Positions 24,331 to 35,921 of a stretch of 64,000 nucleotides of DNA are shown piece by piece; the first letter of the stretch is position 1, and the number at the start of each line of letters is the position of its first letter. The translations under genes and the position numbers were made by a program. A model generated the notes under the pieces. That model searched no databases. It saw only the letters and a list, made by a program, of their open reading frames with translations, and had not been told where the DNA came from. Source of the DNA: Nageia nagi (lineage: Eukaryota > Pinophyta); NCBI GenBank assembly GCA_050084985.1, contig JBITNC010000001.1, positions 123,814,001 to 123,878,000 on the forward strand, read 5' to 3'.

Positions 24331-25623
24331 ATCAAAAAAATCTTTTAAAAATAGGCAATATCTATTTAGTTACTTTAGGGTTAACCAAGATCCTATTTTG
24401 ATCAATCATGGGTCCTCTTAGGTACAATATTGACTTCTACTATTTCATCAAAAACACATGATAATTTAGCATTAAGTTGGGAATACATGGGAAATGCCCT
24501 TGGTATTGCATCCAAACTCAACCATAAGAGATGGTAATAATGAAATTATAGTGCTAAGAACCCAACATAAATTGCCTCATTAAGGAATGGGAAGATAGAT
24601 GGTGAAAGAAAGACTACAGAGACCTAAGACTGATTTGACAAATACTAGATAAAACATGAATGAATATGAATATGAATGCATGGAAAATGAATAGAAATAA
24701 AAGGTAGGGTAAGGCTTTAACTTGCAATTTTTTCATCATTAATTCAAACCTATTCACAAAATTATATCTAATATTACAAGAACCATGTTGTAAGCCTATT
24801 TTCACTAGATTTTGGGAACTCACTCTATGCCCCTAGCTTCTAAAGGATAGCATCATTAGTCTTAAAAGATATCCACTCAAATTGGAGCTGTAGGATGTAG
24901 GAATGGATCTACATAATAAGCATACAATTCCTTTTTTGTACCATGAATCATCCCATAATGCAGCCACTCATCATATATGTATCTAATACAACCTTGATCA
25001 TTGTTACTTACATATTAAACCTTTGGAACTTATGAAGATGAGCTAGGCATAGAATCTTCAAATTCAACACTAGTTGTTTCTTTATGATGAGATTCATTTG
25101 GAATGGGCTCTATGATGCCTTGCTCATTTTTATATGATCCTTTTCCACCATACTAATATTTATGCATGTATTCATTGGAAAAACTAGAGTTAATTTTATT
25201 GAAATGAATACTTACCTAACATGGCATTTTTCACAAAATAGAGACTATATCTATACTATTACATGTGGATTTTTCATTATTTTCTTGGTATAGGTAACTA
25301 ACAAATTCAATGGGATCATAGTTCTACTTAGGAATGGAAAAATAATGCTTCACATCAATCTCCTTTGAGTGGTAAGGCTGAGTTTTAGGGACTGCAAGGG
25401 GTTATCCAAGATCTCTAAAGTTATCCTAGATATCTATTTTTGGGATTTTGTATATGCCCATGCTTACCTCAAGTGGGGTGAAAGCTATAATAGGTGTTGG
25501 TGCATCTTCCTTACTTTCAACTAAATCATGTGGGATCCAAAATATTTCAATTTCCTTATACACATCTGTAGGATTTTCCTTTGCATGAATAGTAATTTGC
25601 TTTCCTTTATGCATAAATTTGAT

Positions 25624-25986
25624 CTATCGATGTAAAGTGGAAGTAACAACCCTAATATTATGGATCCATGGTCTACCAAGAAACAAATTATATGGAAAAT
25701 TCACATGAAAAATATACACATTTTGATGAACCATTTTACCACCTACTTCAATAAGCATAGATACATATCCAATGTATTCTTTTTTAGTGTTATCAAATCC
25801 TTTAATTCTAATAGTGGTTCTTTTTATTTTTGTATGTATGGAAGAAAAATGCTTTTTTGAAAAATAAATAGAACATATATTAACATTTGAACTAGTATTA
25901 ATTGAATATTTTTTAATAGGGTTGCCATCAATATTAACATGAATATACAATTCTAAATTTCTCTCAATAATATATTCACTAGGCAA
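25624..25986 (-). pseudogene. Aspartic protease-like region of the old Tat element
   Basis: An intact 120-codon minus-strand frame contains HVNIDGNPIKKYSINTSSNV, in which the catalytic DTGS/DSGA position reads NTSS (Asp lost), and ends with NLFLGRPWIH, the conserved I/FLGRPW-x-H block of plant gypsy proteases. The order and spacing fit a retropepsin; the missing Asp means it is inactive. It lies between the gag linker and RT, as expected. Confidence 0.65.
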
Positions 25987-26819
25987 TTCATTTTATTAAA
26001 AGGAAAGCATGTGACAAACTAACTTACCATCAAGATTTCTTACTAATTCAATAATCTTAGCAACAAGAATATCTACATAAACTTCATTTTTCTTAAGTGC
26101 ATAAAATAAAGCATCTCCATGTTCAATTGAAAATTGCAAGAGTTCAAAAATACTTATCTTGGCATGAGTTACCTTTAGTTTTTCAAGGAGTTATTGCATA
26201 CTAGGGTTATGAGGGATCTTTGCTCTCTTTGTTATAGCTAGATTTACATTCCCTCTAGGCATTCCTCTCCTAGTGGTACCATATAGTTCTTGGTTTAAGA
26301 TGACATTTTCTATGATAGGTTCGACATCCTTAGAATCTACTACACAAGCCTCATATTGTATCTTACCATCATCTAGCAATTTCTATAATTATTTTCTCAT
26401 GGTAATACATGCATTTATTTTGTGACCTTTGAATTTGTGATATTCATAAAATTCTAATTCATTATACCTTTTCACTTTATAATCATGAGGACCTAGCTCT
26501 TACTTTGGATCAAGTTTGATAAGTCCTTTTTGTAGATAGTCCTTGAACATAATAGTAGGAGGCAAAGGTAGTATGTTGTTCTTCCTAAAATTTTAGTTTG
26601 CTTGAATATTTTGTTGCTCTTTGGAGGGAGGTTCTTATATGGTATGGAATTCCTTGTCTTCATTTTTTTGATATCTACCTCCCTTAGTTTCTTTGTTAGG
26701 ATTTCCATATTTTAAGTCACCCATATCAACTAAGCACTTCTCTTTTTGGGTAATCCTATGAACAATTTTGGTAAAGGGTTAGGTCATGTAATCTAGGGCT
26801 ATAAATTTCAATTTAGGAT

Positions 26820-27420
26820 GGATATTATGGATAAACATGGATGTAACATGGGACTAAGATAAGGGGTCAGGAATCATACTCTATATTTTCTAAAATCTTT
26901 GGGAAAATTTATCAAATCACTCATTGGGACCTTAGATGACACTAACTAGGTCAAAAATTGTCATTTGTCTAGGAGCATGATATTTGAATTGCATATAAAA
27001 TTCTAAGATAAGTTGTACATAACAATTAATTGACTTAATAGGTAAAGAGGAGTACCAATTTAGTGCATTGCCTCTAAATGTGGTAGGAAAATATTTGGCC
27101 ACCAAGTTGTCATTCATGCTAAATTTCAACTTATATTTCATTTCGAAATCCTTGATGTGAGCCATAGGATCTACCTAACCATTGTATGCATTGAAAATAG
27201 GTTCCACTTATAGATAATATGCCTTGGTATTATGAATATCATCACATAATGGATTCGAATCCCTAGTCATGGGTGTAGCATCTCCAAAGGATTGATTATT
27301 ACCCCCAATGTTAGAAGATTCACTTCTTTCTTCATTATATAGAATTTTTTTGAGATTAGGTAGGGTGGCCTCATCAAAGCTATTAACCATGGAAAGAAAA
27401 TGAGTAGGTTCCATTTTTGT
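26820..27420 (-). pseudogene. Gag of the old Tat element
   Basis: Frames at 27208-27414 (N-terminus) and 26932-27165 make up the gag core. The second has KDFEMKYKLKFSMNDNLVAK, then FRGNALNWYSSLP, fitting Retrotrans_gag (F-x-G-x-A-x-x-W-x-x-x-L). A change of frame and a stop separate the two. The linker continues to about 26180 with no recognised domain; the block 26560-26395 is shared with the family-1 element. Confidence 0.7.
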
Positions 27421-27521
27421 AACACTTGAAATGAAAGATTAGTCCTATCCAAAACCCTTAGATTTTGGTACAACTAGTGAAGGATAAATTGATGTATCAA
27501 AAATAAGTAGGGTTCACCAAT

Positions 27522-28251
27522 TGTTATAACTAAAAATAATAATTATCACAATTATTTATAGAATAATTAAACTATCCAATTAAATAAAATGATAGGAAAT
27601 AAATGACATTAATGATGATAAAATCAACTTGACCTTAACCTATCAAATCTAGATTAATAGAAGATTTAAAACCTATACTTTACCTATGAAGAAGAATGGA
27701 GGTGAGATTCAATCAAGAGAGGAAACATGATGAGCTTATTTGAAATATGAAGCCACCAATCTAGCCTAAACTCAATGATGACACCAAAAACCCAATGATA
27801 ATGCTTAGCTACCTTTCCAAGATGCCTCACTTCTAAGTTCGATGTCTTCATACCACCTTTGATGAGTCAAATCTTGACTACGAAGGGATGAAAGATCCCA
27901 AGAATGCAGAGCTCAAAGTATAACAAAATCCAAAGATGATAGCTAGTATTTAGAAACACTAGTCAAGATTGACACAAGTATATTTCCACCTATCAATGAT
28001 TTAGGATTATGTAATTTCATGTCATATCTTTGATCATGCATAACCCCTCCACCTTTATAGGCAATAGGTCTAGTGTTAAAGCTCCTCCTTAGGCTTATTA
28101 TGATGCTAAGCCAACCTATTACCATAAAACATAAAGGTAGATAAGAGTGTACATGGAAAAGATCATTTATTTAATAAATTAAATTAATCATTTCAAACAT
28201 CTAAAAAGGTATTTAAATATAATAAAAATTCCATTTTAGGTGTTAACAACA
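27522..28251 (-). repeat. 5' LTR of the old Tat element
   Basis: It starts TGTTATAAC and ends TGTTAACAACA in plus orientation. Bases just left of it (GGGTTCACCAAT) would be the primer binding site on the minus strand (ATTGGTGAACCC). Confidence 0.75.
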
Positions 28252-28783
28252 CAAATTCCTTAAACTTTAAATAAAATAATATGAGAAGAATTATGAGTGT
28301 CTATAAATTAGAGTTTGAAGAACTCAAATTTGGGATGTAATATAAATTATATTGGTTACAAACTATTTCATACCATGGTGTTGATTGGGATATTTGTATA
28401 AAGTCTACAAGGTTGGCCAAATATTAGTTTATCATGTGAATTATAAGATTCATACTTTAGTTTCTTTATAAAAATGATAATTAGTTCCTACATATTTTTG
28501 GTAAATGATTATTTTTGATAATAAGTTCTTATATTGTACCTTTTGTTATCTAATCCTATATCATGCTTACTAAAGAACATATATGCAAGCAATTTTATTT
28601 CTTTGAATCTTTAGGATATAAGAAAATTATTTTCTTTATTTCACCCTTATATATATATTTTCCTTATACATTAGATGGAATTTTATTAAAGTGTGTAGTT
28701 AGTCAACTTAGGTGCTTAATATGGAAAATTGTTCCAAAAGATATCAGGTAGTTAAAACTCAACAAATACCATTATTTAGACTA

Positions 28784-28930
28784 ATTCTTGGGGGATAAGG
28801 GGAAGTGATGAAGGGGAAGAGGAAGAGGAAGAGGAGAATGGTATGGGGAAGGGCAAGGACAAGGGAAAAGGTAGAAGGGGGGAAGATGGAAAGGGAGGAA
28901 GAGGAGAAGGGAAGGGGAAGATGAGAATAA
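28784..28930. repeat. Polypurine (GGGGAA/GGAAGA) tract
   Basis: About 145 bases are nearly all A and G on the plus strand, with units like GGGGAAGAGGAAGAGGAAGA. The tract could form triplex or G-rich structure. No coding meaning is evident. Confidence 0.85.
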
Positions 28931-29552
28931 TGTATTTGTTTCAAGTCATTATTTATTTATTTTTGGCTCTTCCTATTGATATATGTAATGTTCATGGATT
29001 CCATATAGTGTAACCATTTTGTGGGTTCACTTGTTTCTAGTCAAACTACTAACTTGGCCACTATTGAGCTCCTACATAGTTATTAATATCATCTATCATT
29101 TTATTACAATCATATTAAATAATTAACATCTTCTAGGTTTTAGGGTTTGGTAAAACATTTATCTCTTCCATTAAGATGCTATTTATGGATATGTTATCAT
29201 TTTTATAAATAGTTAATATTCTTTACACTATAGTGTTTTGAAGTCAATTGGAAAGGATTTCCACTTACACCAATTTAACACATATATTACTAGTCTATTA
29301 AACTCAATTGAAAGGGTATTTTTAAGTTCCTAAATCTATCAACTAAGTGGTAACATTAATATCCTACATGATTATTAATGAATATATACACACACCCTCA
29401 ATTTCTATTTGGTTTAGTTTATCATGTTCTTAAAATTCTAGCTAGATTTGAGATAACTTTTTATAATCATTTTATTTACTTTTATGAATTATTATTATTT
29501 ATCTAAATTTATTCTTTTAGTTATTAATATAGAAGGATGAACTTTTTTTTTC

Positions 29553-29882
29553 ATGGCAAATCCACATAAAAATGCCCCATATCTATCCATTATTCTACCT
29601 CAAAATCCCCCATCTCCACCTCTTAGTCCACTTCAAAATTACCTACCTATGCATGTTGCACCTCTTATTTCTCTTATTGGTGATGTTGTTCTTGCACCTA
29701 TTCTTCATGGAGAAGTGGTTTTAGTATTAGGAGCATTGAGTCAACTATCAAGGAGTCTTGTTGAAAAAGCTACCAATATGGTAGCTAAATTTAGGGAGAT
29801 TAGATATCAAGGAGAAGATAGTGGACCTGGTCAGACTAGTAGCTTATACATTATGATTCCTAATATATGCCAACATTTCTAA
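29553..29882 (+). CDS. Hypothetical open frame, 109 codons
   Basis: This ATG-started frame has a proline/leucine-rich N-terminus (IILPQNPPSPPLSPLQN), a hydrophobic middle (LISLIGDVVLAPILHGEVVL) and a basic C-terminal part. I recognise no family. Its surroundings are AT-rich and without TE domains nearby. It could be an exon of a decayed element or chance. Confidence 0.2.
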   Translation: MANPHKNAPYLSIILPQNPPSPPLSPLQNYLPMHVAPLISLIGDVVLAPILHGEVVLVLGALSQLSRSLVEKATNMVAKFREIRYQGEDSGPGQTSSLYIMIPNICQHF

Positions 29883-32239
29883 TAGATATGTTACAGGCCC
29901 ACTTCAAGTGTACCTACAATAGATGATGACATAAGTTTTATAGAGTTATTATTATCTGGTGATCCTCCTAGTACATAGGTACATGCTATATTAAGTTAAG
30001 TCTACATTTAATATACATATATTTTTAATTTAACAAAAATTTTAATACAATTAATTTGAATTTTTAATATATGTATGATATTGTTTGTGTAGAGGATGGG
30101 CTCCACATCATCAAGAGCATATGATTGAGGCTATATTATATCCACTCCCTGATAACTTGATATACCTTTCAATGTAAATAAATGTACCAAGCTAAAAATA
30201 TTAATTTTATTAGATATACTTCAAAATACAAATATACACATGCTTACAATATTTTTGCTATTCCAAGGAGGTCATGCAATTACAACATCTGATCAACCAT
30301 AAGATTTGTCGAGTTTCCCTCTAGTTTCCACCGTTGAAGATGAGCTATCTTTATCATTTCATGTTAGTTTTTAAAATAATTTTCTACATATATGCAATTT
30401 GTAGGTATTTTATATATTTTTTAAAGCCAAATTTTTTTATTTTTATTTATTTAATCTTGTAGTATGTATTTGCTTTAATATTTAATGTCCATACAATGGA
30501 TAGACCACATGCATAATATGTCACAATGTATGAGCATGCATACGAGCATCATGATATGGTAATTTATGCATATTAGTTATGTAAATCAATTAAAAAATTT
30601 AATTTAATGACTAAATCAAATTTAAATATAATTTTACATTTCTTTTTCTTGTACAACACGAGACAATTTCACTTACATCATGTGGAATGAAGAGGAGAAT
30701 TGATTATGATGCATCTATACCTAGTTCAATAGATCTAGATATATATTTTTGGTATGGATGTGATTTAATAACTTATGAGACATTGTATTTTTGATGACTT
30801 AGAATTATACTATGGACTAGTATATATGGACAATTATTTTGATATATACATGTGATGAATTGAACTTGGACTAGATGGAATATTATATGGACTATTCTTT
30901 TCATATATTATAAATGATGGTTAGCCTAGGTGTTTATTTTTCTTTCCATAACTCAAATTAGTAATTTATTCAAATACATAGGTTAAAGACAAAAATATGG
31001 AATTTACATTAAATTAAAACATGATCATACAATTTTCTACCAAAAATATTCTCAAATATTGTTAATAACTTAATTGGTAATTAACTTAATATTACTTAGT
31101 TTAGTGTTCTCTATTTATATATAACAACTTAACTACCCTTAATTATAGGCATACACTACTAAAGAACTTGAAAACTATTGATTTTTTTTTTTAAATGGCT
31201 AGGGATAAAAATGTGTGTATTTTAAGATAGGGATAAGGTAATCAATTATCTTTATCTTCAAAATATATATGCAATAATATTTGATAAAAAAATTTCAAGC
31301 CTCAACAATTCACTCCAATTGATACACTAAAATGTCTTTACCTCTCTCAATTAAAATCCTCCTAATGCATGCTTTCTTAATATCATGGACTGTTATAAGA
31401 TAACCATAATTTCATAACCATTTTATACATCTACAAGGTTTCATCTCAACTTAGACCTATTTATATCACATTATCTCTTTAGTATTAAAGATCTCAAGTG
31501 TGTTACTTCTTTAGAACATACTTTACTTACACATGCTAAAATTTATTAGTTATAATACTTATGTTAGGTACCATAACCCATCTTTATGTTCAAACTCCAT
31601 TGCACTTTCACTATAATTTCCAACCTATCATCGTATAATCAAGTGTTACCCATCATATTATAGTGTACTAATGTACATGCATAACCATATCTACTATAAT
31701 GAAAAAATATCTAATAAGTCTTGTTTATCATAAAATCAGCTTTTACTAAACTATAAGTTCTCTCTACCTCAAAACCAACAAGAATCTACCATTCTTCACT
31801 ATCTAATAAGAACATGCAATACAAAAAAGATATTTTCAACATTAGGAAAAATAATTTAAATATCCTAAATAGGTACAATAACATTAACAATTTCATATAA
31901 AAAATGAAAGAAACATTTTCCAAAATTATTTCTAGTTAGAAAAATAAATTTATCCAAACAAGATTTGATAGCATGTGTCCAGTTATATATAATAAAGTAT
32001 AAAAGGAAAATATTTCAAAGCATGACATATTAGAATAAGAAATATGCTACTACTCAAAATAAATCAAGAAATGAAGCATCATAAAAGATATAAACTATTT
32101 TTATAATCCATTAAAAATTTGATTTACATTAGAAATCATAATGATAGGCTATGGTTACCCTTGTATAATGATTCAATATAAATATTATATATAATCATTA
32201 AATAATCATAAACGTATGTATGTAGCTTAACCAAAGATT

Positions 32240-32815
32240 AACAATTGAACTTGGATAAAATATTACAATACTATTGAGTTAGATGCATAAGCTCAATGGT
32301 CAATGACATCATTTAGTTGTGGGAGACCTCAAACAAAAAAGGTTAGAATCCCACCTTTTAAATTAATGTGGTTTAATACACTTACAAAATCAATAAAAAT
32401 CACCTATCCTACATAGGCATAAAATAAAAATGATAAAAACATAAAAATTGTGCCTTACATTTTATTTCAATATAATGAGTTGAATGCATAAGCTCATTAG
32501 TGAATGATGCCATCTAGTTGTGGAGACCTAAAATAAAAAGTGTTAAAATCCCACCTTGTAAATTAATTTAGTGTAATACACTTACAAAATTAATAAAAAC
32601 CACCTATCCTACATAGGCAATAAATAAAAATGGTCAAAACATCAAAATTATACCTTACATTTTGTTTCAATATCATGAGTTGAATTTATAAGCTTAGTAG
32701 TCAATGTTGTCATCTAATTGTGGAAGCCTTGAAAATAAAATATTAAAATCCCACCTTTTAAATTAATTTAGTGTTTAATACACTTACAAAATTATCAATA
32801 ATGATAGGTATCCTA
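32240..32815 (+). repeat. Three tandem SINE-like units of 200 bp
   Basis: Units starting near 32276, 32477 and 32677 repeat with a 200-201 bp period. Unit 1 has a tRNA-like A box (AAGCTCAATGGT) and, about 45 bases on, a B box-like GGTTAGAATCCCACC (consensus GGTTCGAATCC), the internal pol III promoter pattern of tRNA-derived SINEs. Units 2 and 3 have more decayed boxes (AAGCTCATTAGT/GTTAAAATCCCACC and AAGCTTAGTAGT/ATTAAAATCCCACC). There is no poly-A tail between units, so the array looks like later tandem duplication of one SINE. Confidence 0.55.
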
Positions 32816-33254
32816 CATAAGCATTAGGGATTTTAGATGGCTTAAGGGGATTAGGGATTAGGCACTAGGGATTAAGGGTTATGAATTAGGGGTTGGGCAT
32901 TAGGGTTTCTAGAGTTAAGTATTAAGGATTAAAGGTTATGTATTGTAGGTTAGGTGCTATGGGTTAGGGATTAAGGTTTTTAGGGGTTAAGGGTAAGAGA
33001 TTAGGGGTTAGGTTTTAAGGATTAAGGGTTTAGGGATTAGGGGTTAGGGATTAAGGATTAGGGATTAGGTATTAGGAATTAGGATTAGGGATTAGGGGTT
33101 CATGATTAAAGATTTGGGATCATGAATTAGGATTAAGGGTTAGGGTTTAGGGGTTTAAGATCAAAGGTTAGGGACTAGGGAATAGTGGTTAAGGATTATA
33201 GTTTATGCATTAGGTGTTAGAGATCATGGGTTATGGATTAAGGGTTAGGAATTA
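32816..33254 (+). repeat. Degenerate TTAGGG/GGGATTA minisatellite
   Basis: About 440 bases of drifting 6- to 8-mers such as TTAGGGATTAGGGG, GGGTTAGG and TTAAGGATTAGGG, all with the G-rich strand on top. It resembles interstitial telomere-like DNA, but the plant repeat TTTAGGG is not the dominant unit. Confidence 0.6.
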
Positions 33255-33332
33255 AGGAGAAGGGAAGGGGAAAATAAATAAGAGGGGAAGGGGAGATGGG
33301 GGAGGGAAGGGGGATATAGAGGAAAGGGAATG
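33255..33332. repeat. Polypurine tract
   Basis: A short run of A and G (AGGAGAAGGGAAGGGGAAAA and on) directly follows the minisatellite. Confidence 0.8.
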
Positions 33333-34764
33333 ACTTATAGATCTTTGGGAATATGAATTTGAAGTTCTTGGGTCAATTTCAGAGCATTTCAAGCCTTGTA
33401 CAAACTTTCTAAGGTTAAAAATCCCTATCTAGGCATTAAATGATGCCACATGGATCTTTATAAAAGGTACAAAGGTGTTGAAATTAGGAAAAGAATTCTT
33501 CAAACCTAGAATCAAGCCAAAATTCACTTCCCCGTATGTTTTGATCCTTGTAAAAGCATCTAGGGGTAAAAAATAATGCTTTTGGCATGTAAATAGGTTT
33601 TTAGAGTGGTTAAGTTTGAAATTCAGAGCTTAAATGGGAATTTTGGAGTATTAGGAAGGCTAATATTAAAAGAATCACATTTTGAACCTCAAAATCCAAT
33701 ATATTAAGGCAATTTCTAAAATTAAATATTGATTTTTATAATTAACTTTATGGAAGACTAGTTTTTAGGGTAAACTTCTAATGATTGTATCTTACATATT
33801 TTTGGGTAGAACCTAGTACTATAATATATCAAAAGAAACAAAAGTAAATTAGAAATCTAAAGGTGAAGGTATGGAAATATTTGAAGAAAATAATATTAAT
33901 AAAAAATTATTTGGAAGTAAAATACTCTGTAATTTATTGAGTAGGACTATGTGAGTGTAAGATAAAGATGCAAGGATCAAGGTTGTATTTTGCTAATAAA
34001 GTACAGAAAGTTATATATCATTAGAGAGATGTCGAAGATTAATTTTCAATGTTAAAATAAAAAATCTATAAGGAATTCTCATATTAAATAAATAACCTTT
34101 AGAATAAAACTTACACATGAAAGGGTAGTTTATGCCAATCTCAAATATCTCCATAGTAAATGTATGAAATGGAAAAACAATAAGTACCCTCCTAGTTAAA
34201 ATGAATATAAATACTTAAATACAATATTTGATAAGCTCTAGATTACTTGTACAAATATTTACAAATGTTTCCTCCTCTAGCAATGCCTTGAGTAGAAGAT
34301 ACAACACATAGCCATATAGAGAAGTTATAGAGAAAACTCTAGCAAATTTTCTATTTCAAAATGATAGTATTACATATATGAGGAGTTTCAAGTAAGTTGC
34401 AAAAATATCTTAATAGTATACAAGAAAAATACAAGAAGAAGAATGGATTAATTCATACAAAATGAGGGATATGATCCATATATCTCTCATGCTTGAGAAA
34501 ATTAAGTGTTCCACACTCTAAAGACCTACTAATAGTATAAAATCTACCTAGAAGTCAAAAACTCTATAAGGGAAGCCATGTTTTTCATCATAAATATTTG
34601 TGATAGTATTAAAATACTCATGTACAAGCATACGAGGAGTTTAAGGTAGGTAGCTGAAGTAGTTGAAATAAAGAGCTGATAATAGCTATTTGAGGAGAAA
34701 AGTATTTAAATATTATGTTTCCCATTTATGTCAAATTCTAAAAAATAATTAAAATTTTAGAACA
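33333..34764. other. Unassigned; probably includes the 3' LTR of the copia remnant
   Basis: No coding motif is seen. On the minus strand a purine tract (ATTAAGGGAGAA, about 34779-34790) is followed closely by TGTTCTAAAATTTT starting at 34764, which fits a copia PPT and LTR start, so an LTR probably runs leftward from 34764. Its end was not located. Confidence 0.4.
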
Positions 34765-34931
34765 TTATATTACTTCATTTCTCCCTTAATATCAATGATT
34801 TGAATGCTAGTTTTATTTTAAAGTTCAATTAATTGGTATTTTGGTAATACTTTGGTGAATATGTTTAATGGTCTCCAAATATACAAAATTGGAATTCAAT
34901 TAATCCATCCTCCACTAAGTCTCTCATGAAA

Positions 34932-34933
<2 letters not shown>

Positions 34934-34973
<40 letters not shown>
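34934..34973. repeat. (AT)n microsatellite
   Basis: About 20 AT units. The copy at 62804-62852 has about four units more, the largest length difference between the two duplicate copies. Confidence 0.95.
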
Positions 34974-34975
<2 letters not shown>

Positions 34976-35879
34976 TATATGAAAAATTGAGTTCTTGGTC
35001 CTTAGTCATAGCAATAGTTTTGGTGTTGTCATAGTGAACTTTGATTGGATGGGGAATCTCCATTACCAAGTCTTCAAATAGTTTAGCCATCCAAATGGCT
35101 TGACTGCAAGTAGAGGAGGTAGTAATATACTCTTCTTAAGTATTATATAGAGAAATTATATGATGCTTCTTGCTACTCCATGAGACTAGTGAGTTACCAA
35201 AGAAGAAAGAATAACCATATGTTCTCTTTCTATTATCTTGGCTTCTAGACTCATCTACATCTATCTATGCTTCAAGAGTAATTGAGTTAGTTGCTTTATA
35301 GCATAAAGAAAATAATTTTGTACCACTAATATACTATAGAATTATTTTGGTGGCTTTCTAATGTGACTCATGTGGTGAATGCATAAATCTAGATACTAAA
35401 CTTAATGTAAACATAATGTTTAGTCTTGTAGCTGTGAGATACATTAGGCAACTAACTAAATACTTATACAAGGTTGCATCCAAAAGAGTACTAGAGTCCT
35501 CTTTCATTAATTTTCAACCAACAACTATGGGTGTACTAATTGGTTTGTAGTCATTCATGGTAAATCTAACCAATAGTTAATCAACATACTTGGTTTGAGT
35601 GATGAAAATTCCATTAGATGAGGGTTTATCTTGCATACATAAGAAGTGTTGTATTTCAACCAAATTATTTATCTCAAACTCATTTACCATATAATTCTTA
35701 AATCATTGCACTACAGAAGTATAACTACTCATGAAGATAATATCATCAACATATAAACAAATGATGATGAATTTAGAACAACTTGATTTTGTGTATAATG
35801 TACCTTCTATTGAGAACCTATGATAACCATTATGATGTAATTAGGTTTCAATTCTATAGTACTAAGATCTAAGTGCTTT

Positions 35880-35921
35880 CTTGAGCCTATAAGGATCTTT
35901 CTTGAGCCTATAAGGATCTTT
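35880..35921 (-). repeat. 21-bp tandem duplication in copia RT
   Basis: Two identical 21-bp units (each ending AAGGATCTTT) duplicate the peptide DPYRLKK in frame, just before the LKKAL block of RT. The same duplication is at 63759-63800. Confidence 0.9.

Larger units (their letters stand above)
20544..28251 (-). mobile_element. Old Ty3/gypsy element of Tat type, defective
   Basis: Two LTRs (20544-21270 and 27522-28251, about 730 bp, clearly diverged) enclose a minus-strand interior. On that strand the order is gag (27420-26820), linker, protease-like (25986-25624), RT (24330-23509), RNase H (23478-23224), archaeal-type RNase H (22830-22470) and integrase zinc finger (about 22200-22000). An RNase H of the RVT_3 type placed after the usual one is the hallmark of the Tat lineage. 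The integrase catalytic core is missing; its place (21640-21860) holds a tandem repeat. A polypurine tract (AAGTGGGGCAT on the minus strand, 21271-21281) adjoins the left LTR. In-frame stops, many TAG, are spread through every domain. Confidence 0.85.
28252..31375. other. Unassigned AT-rich region up to the duplication breakpoint
   Basis: No recognised gene. It holds a polypurine stretch (28784-28930) and one modest plus-strand open frame (29553-29882), listed separately. The right edge is the point where the copy at 59245 begins. Confidence 0.45.

Noticed and set aside
32816-33254. True telomere or fusion point
   Set aside because: The units drift in length and the plant TTTAGGG heptamer is not dominant. 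Called only a telomere-like minisatellite.
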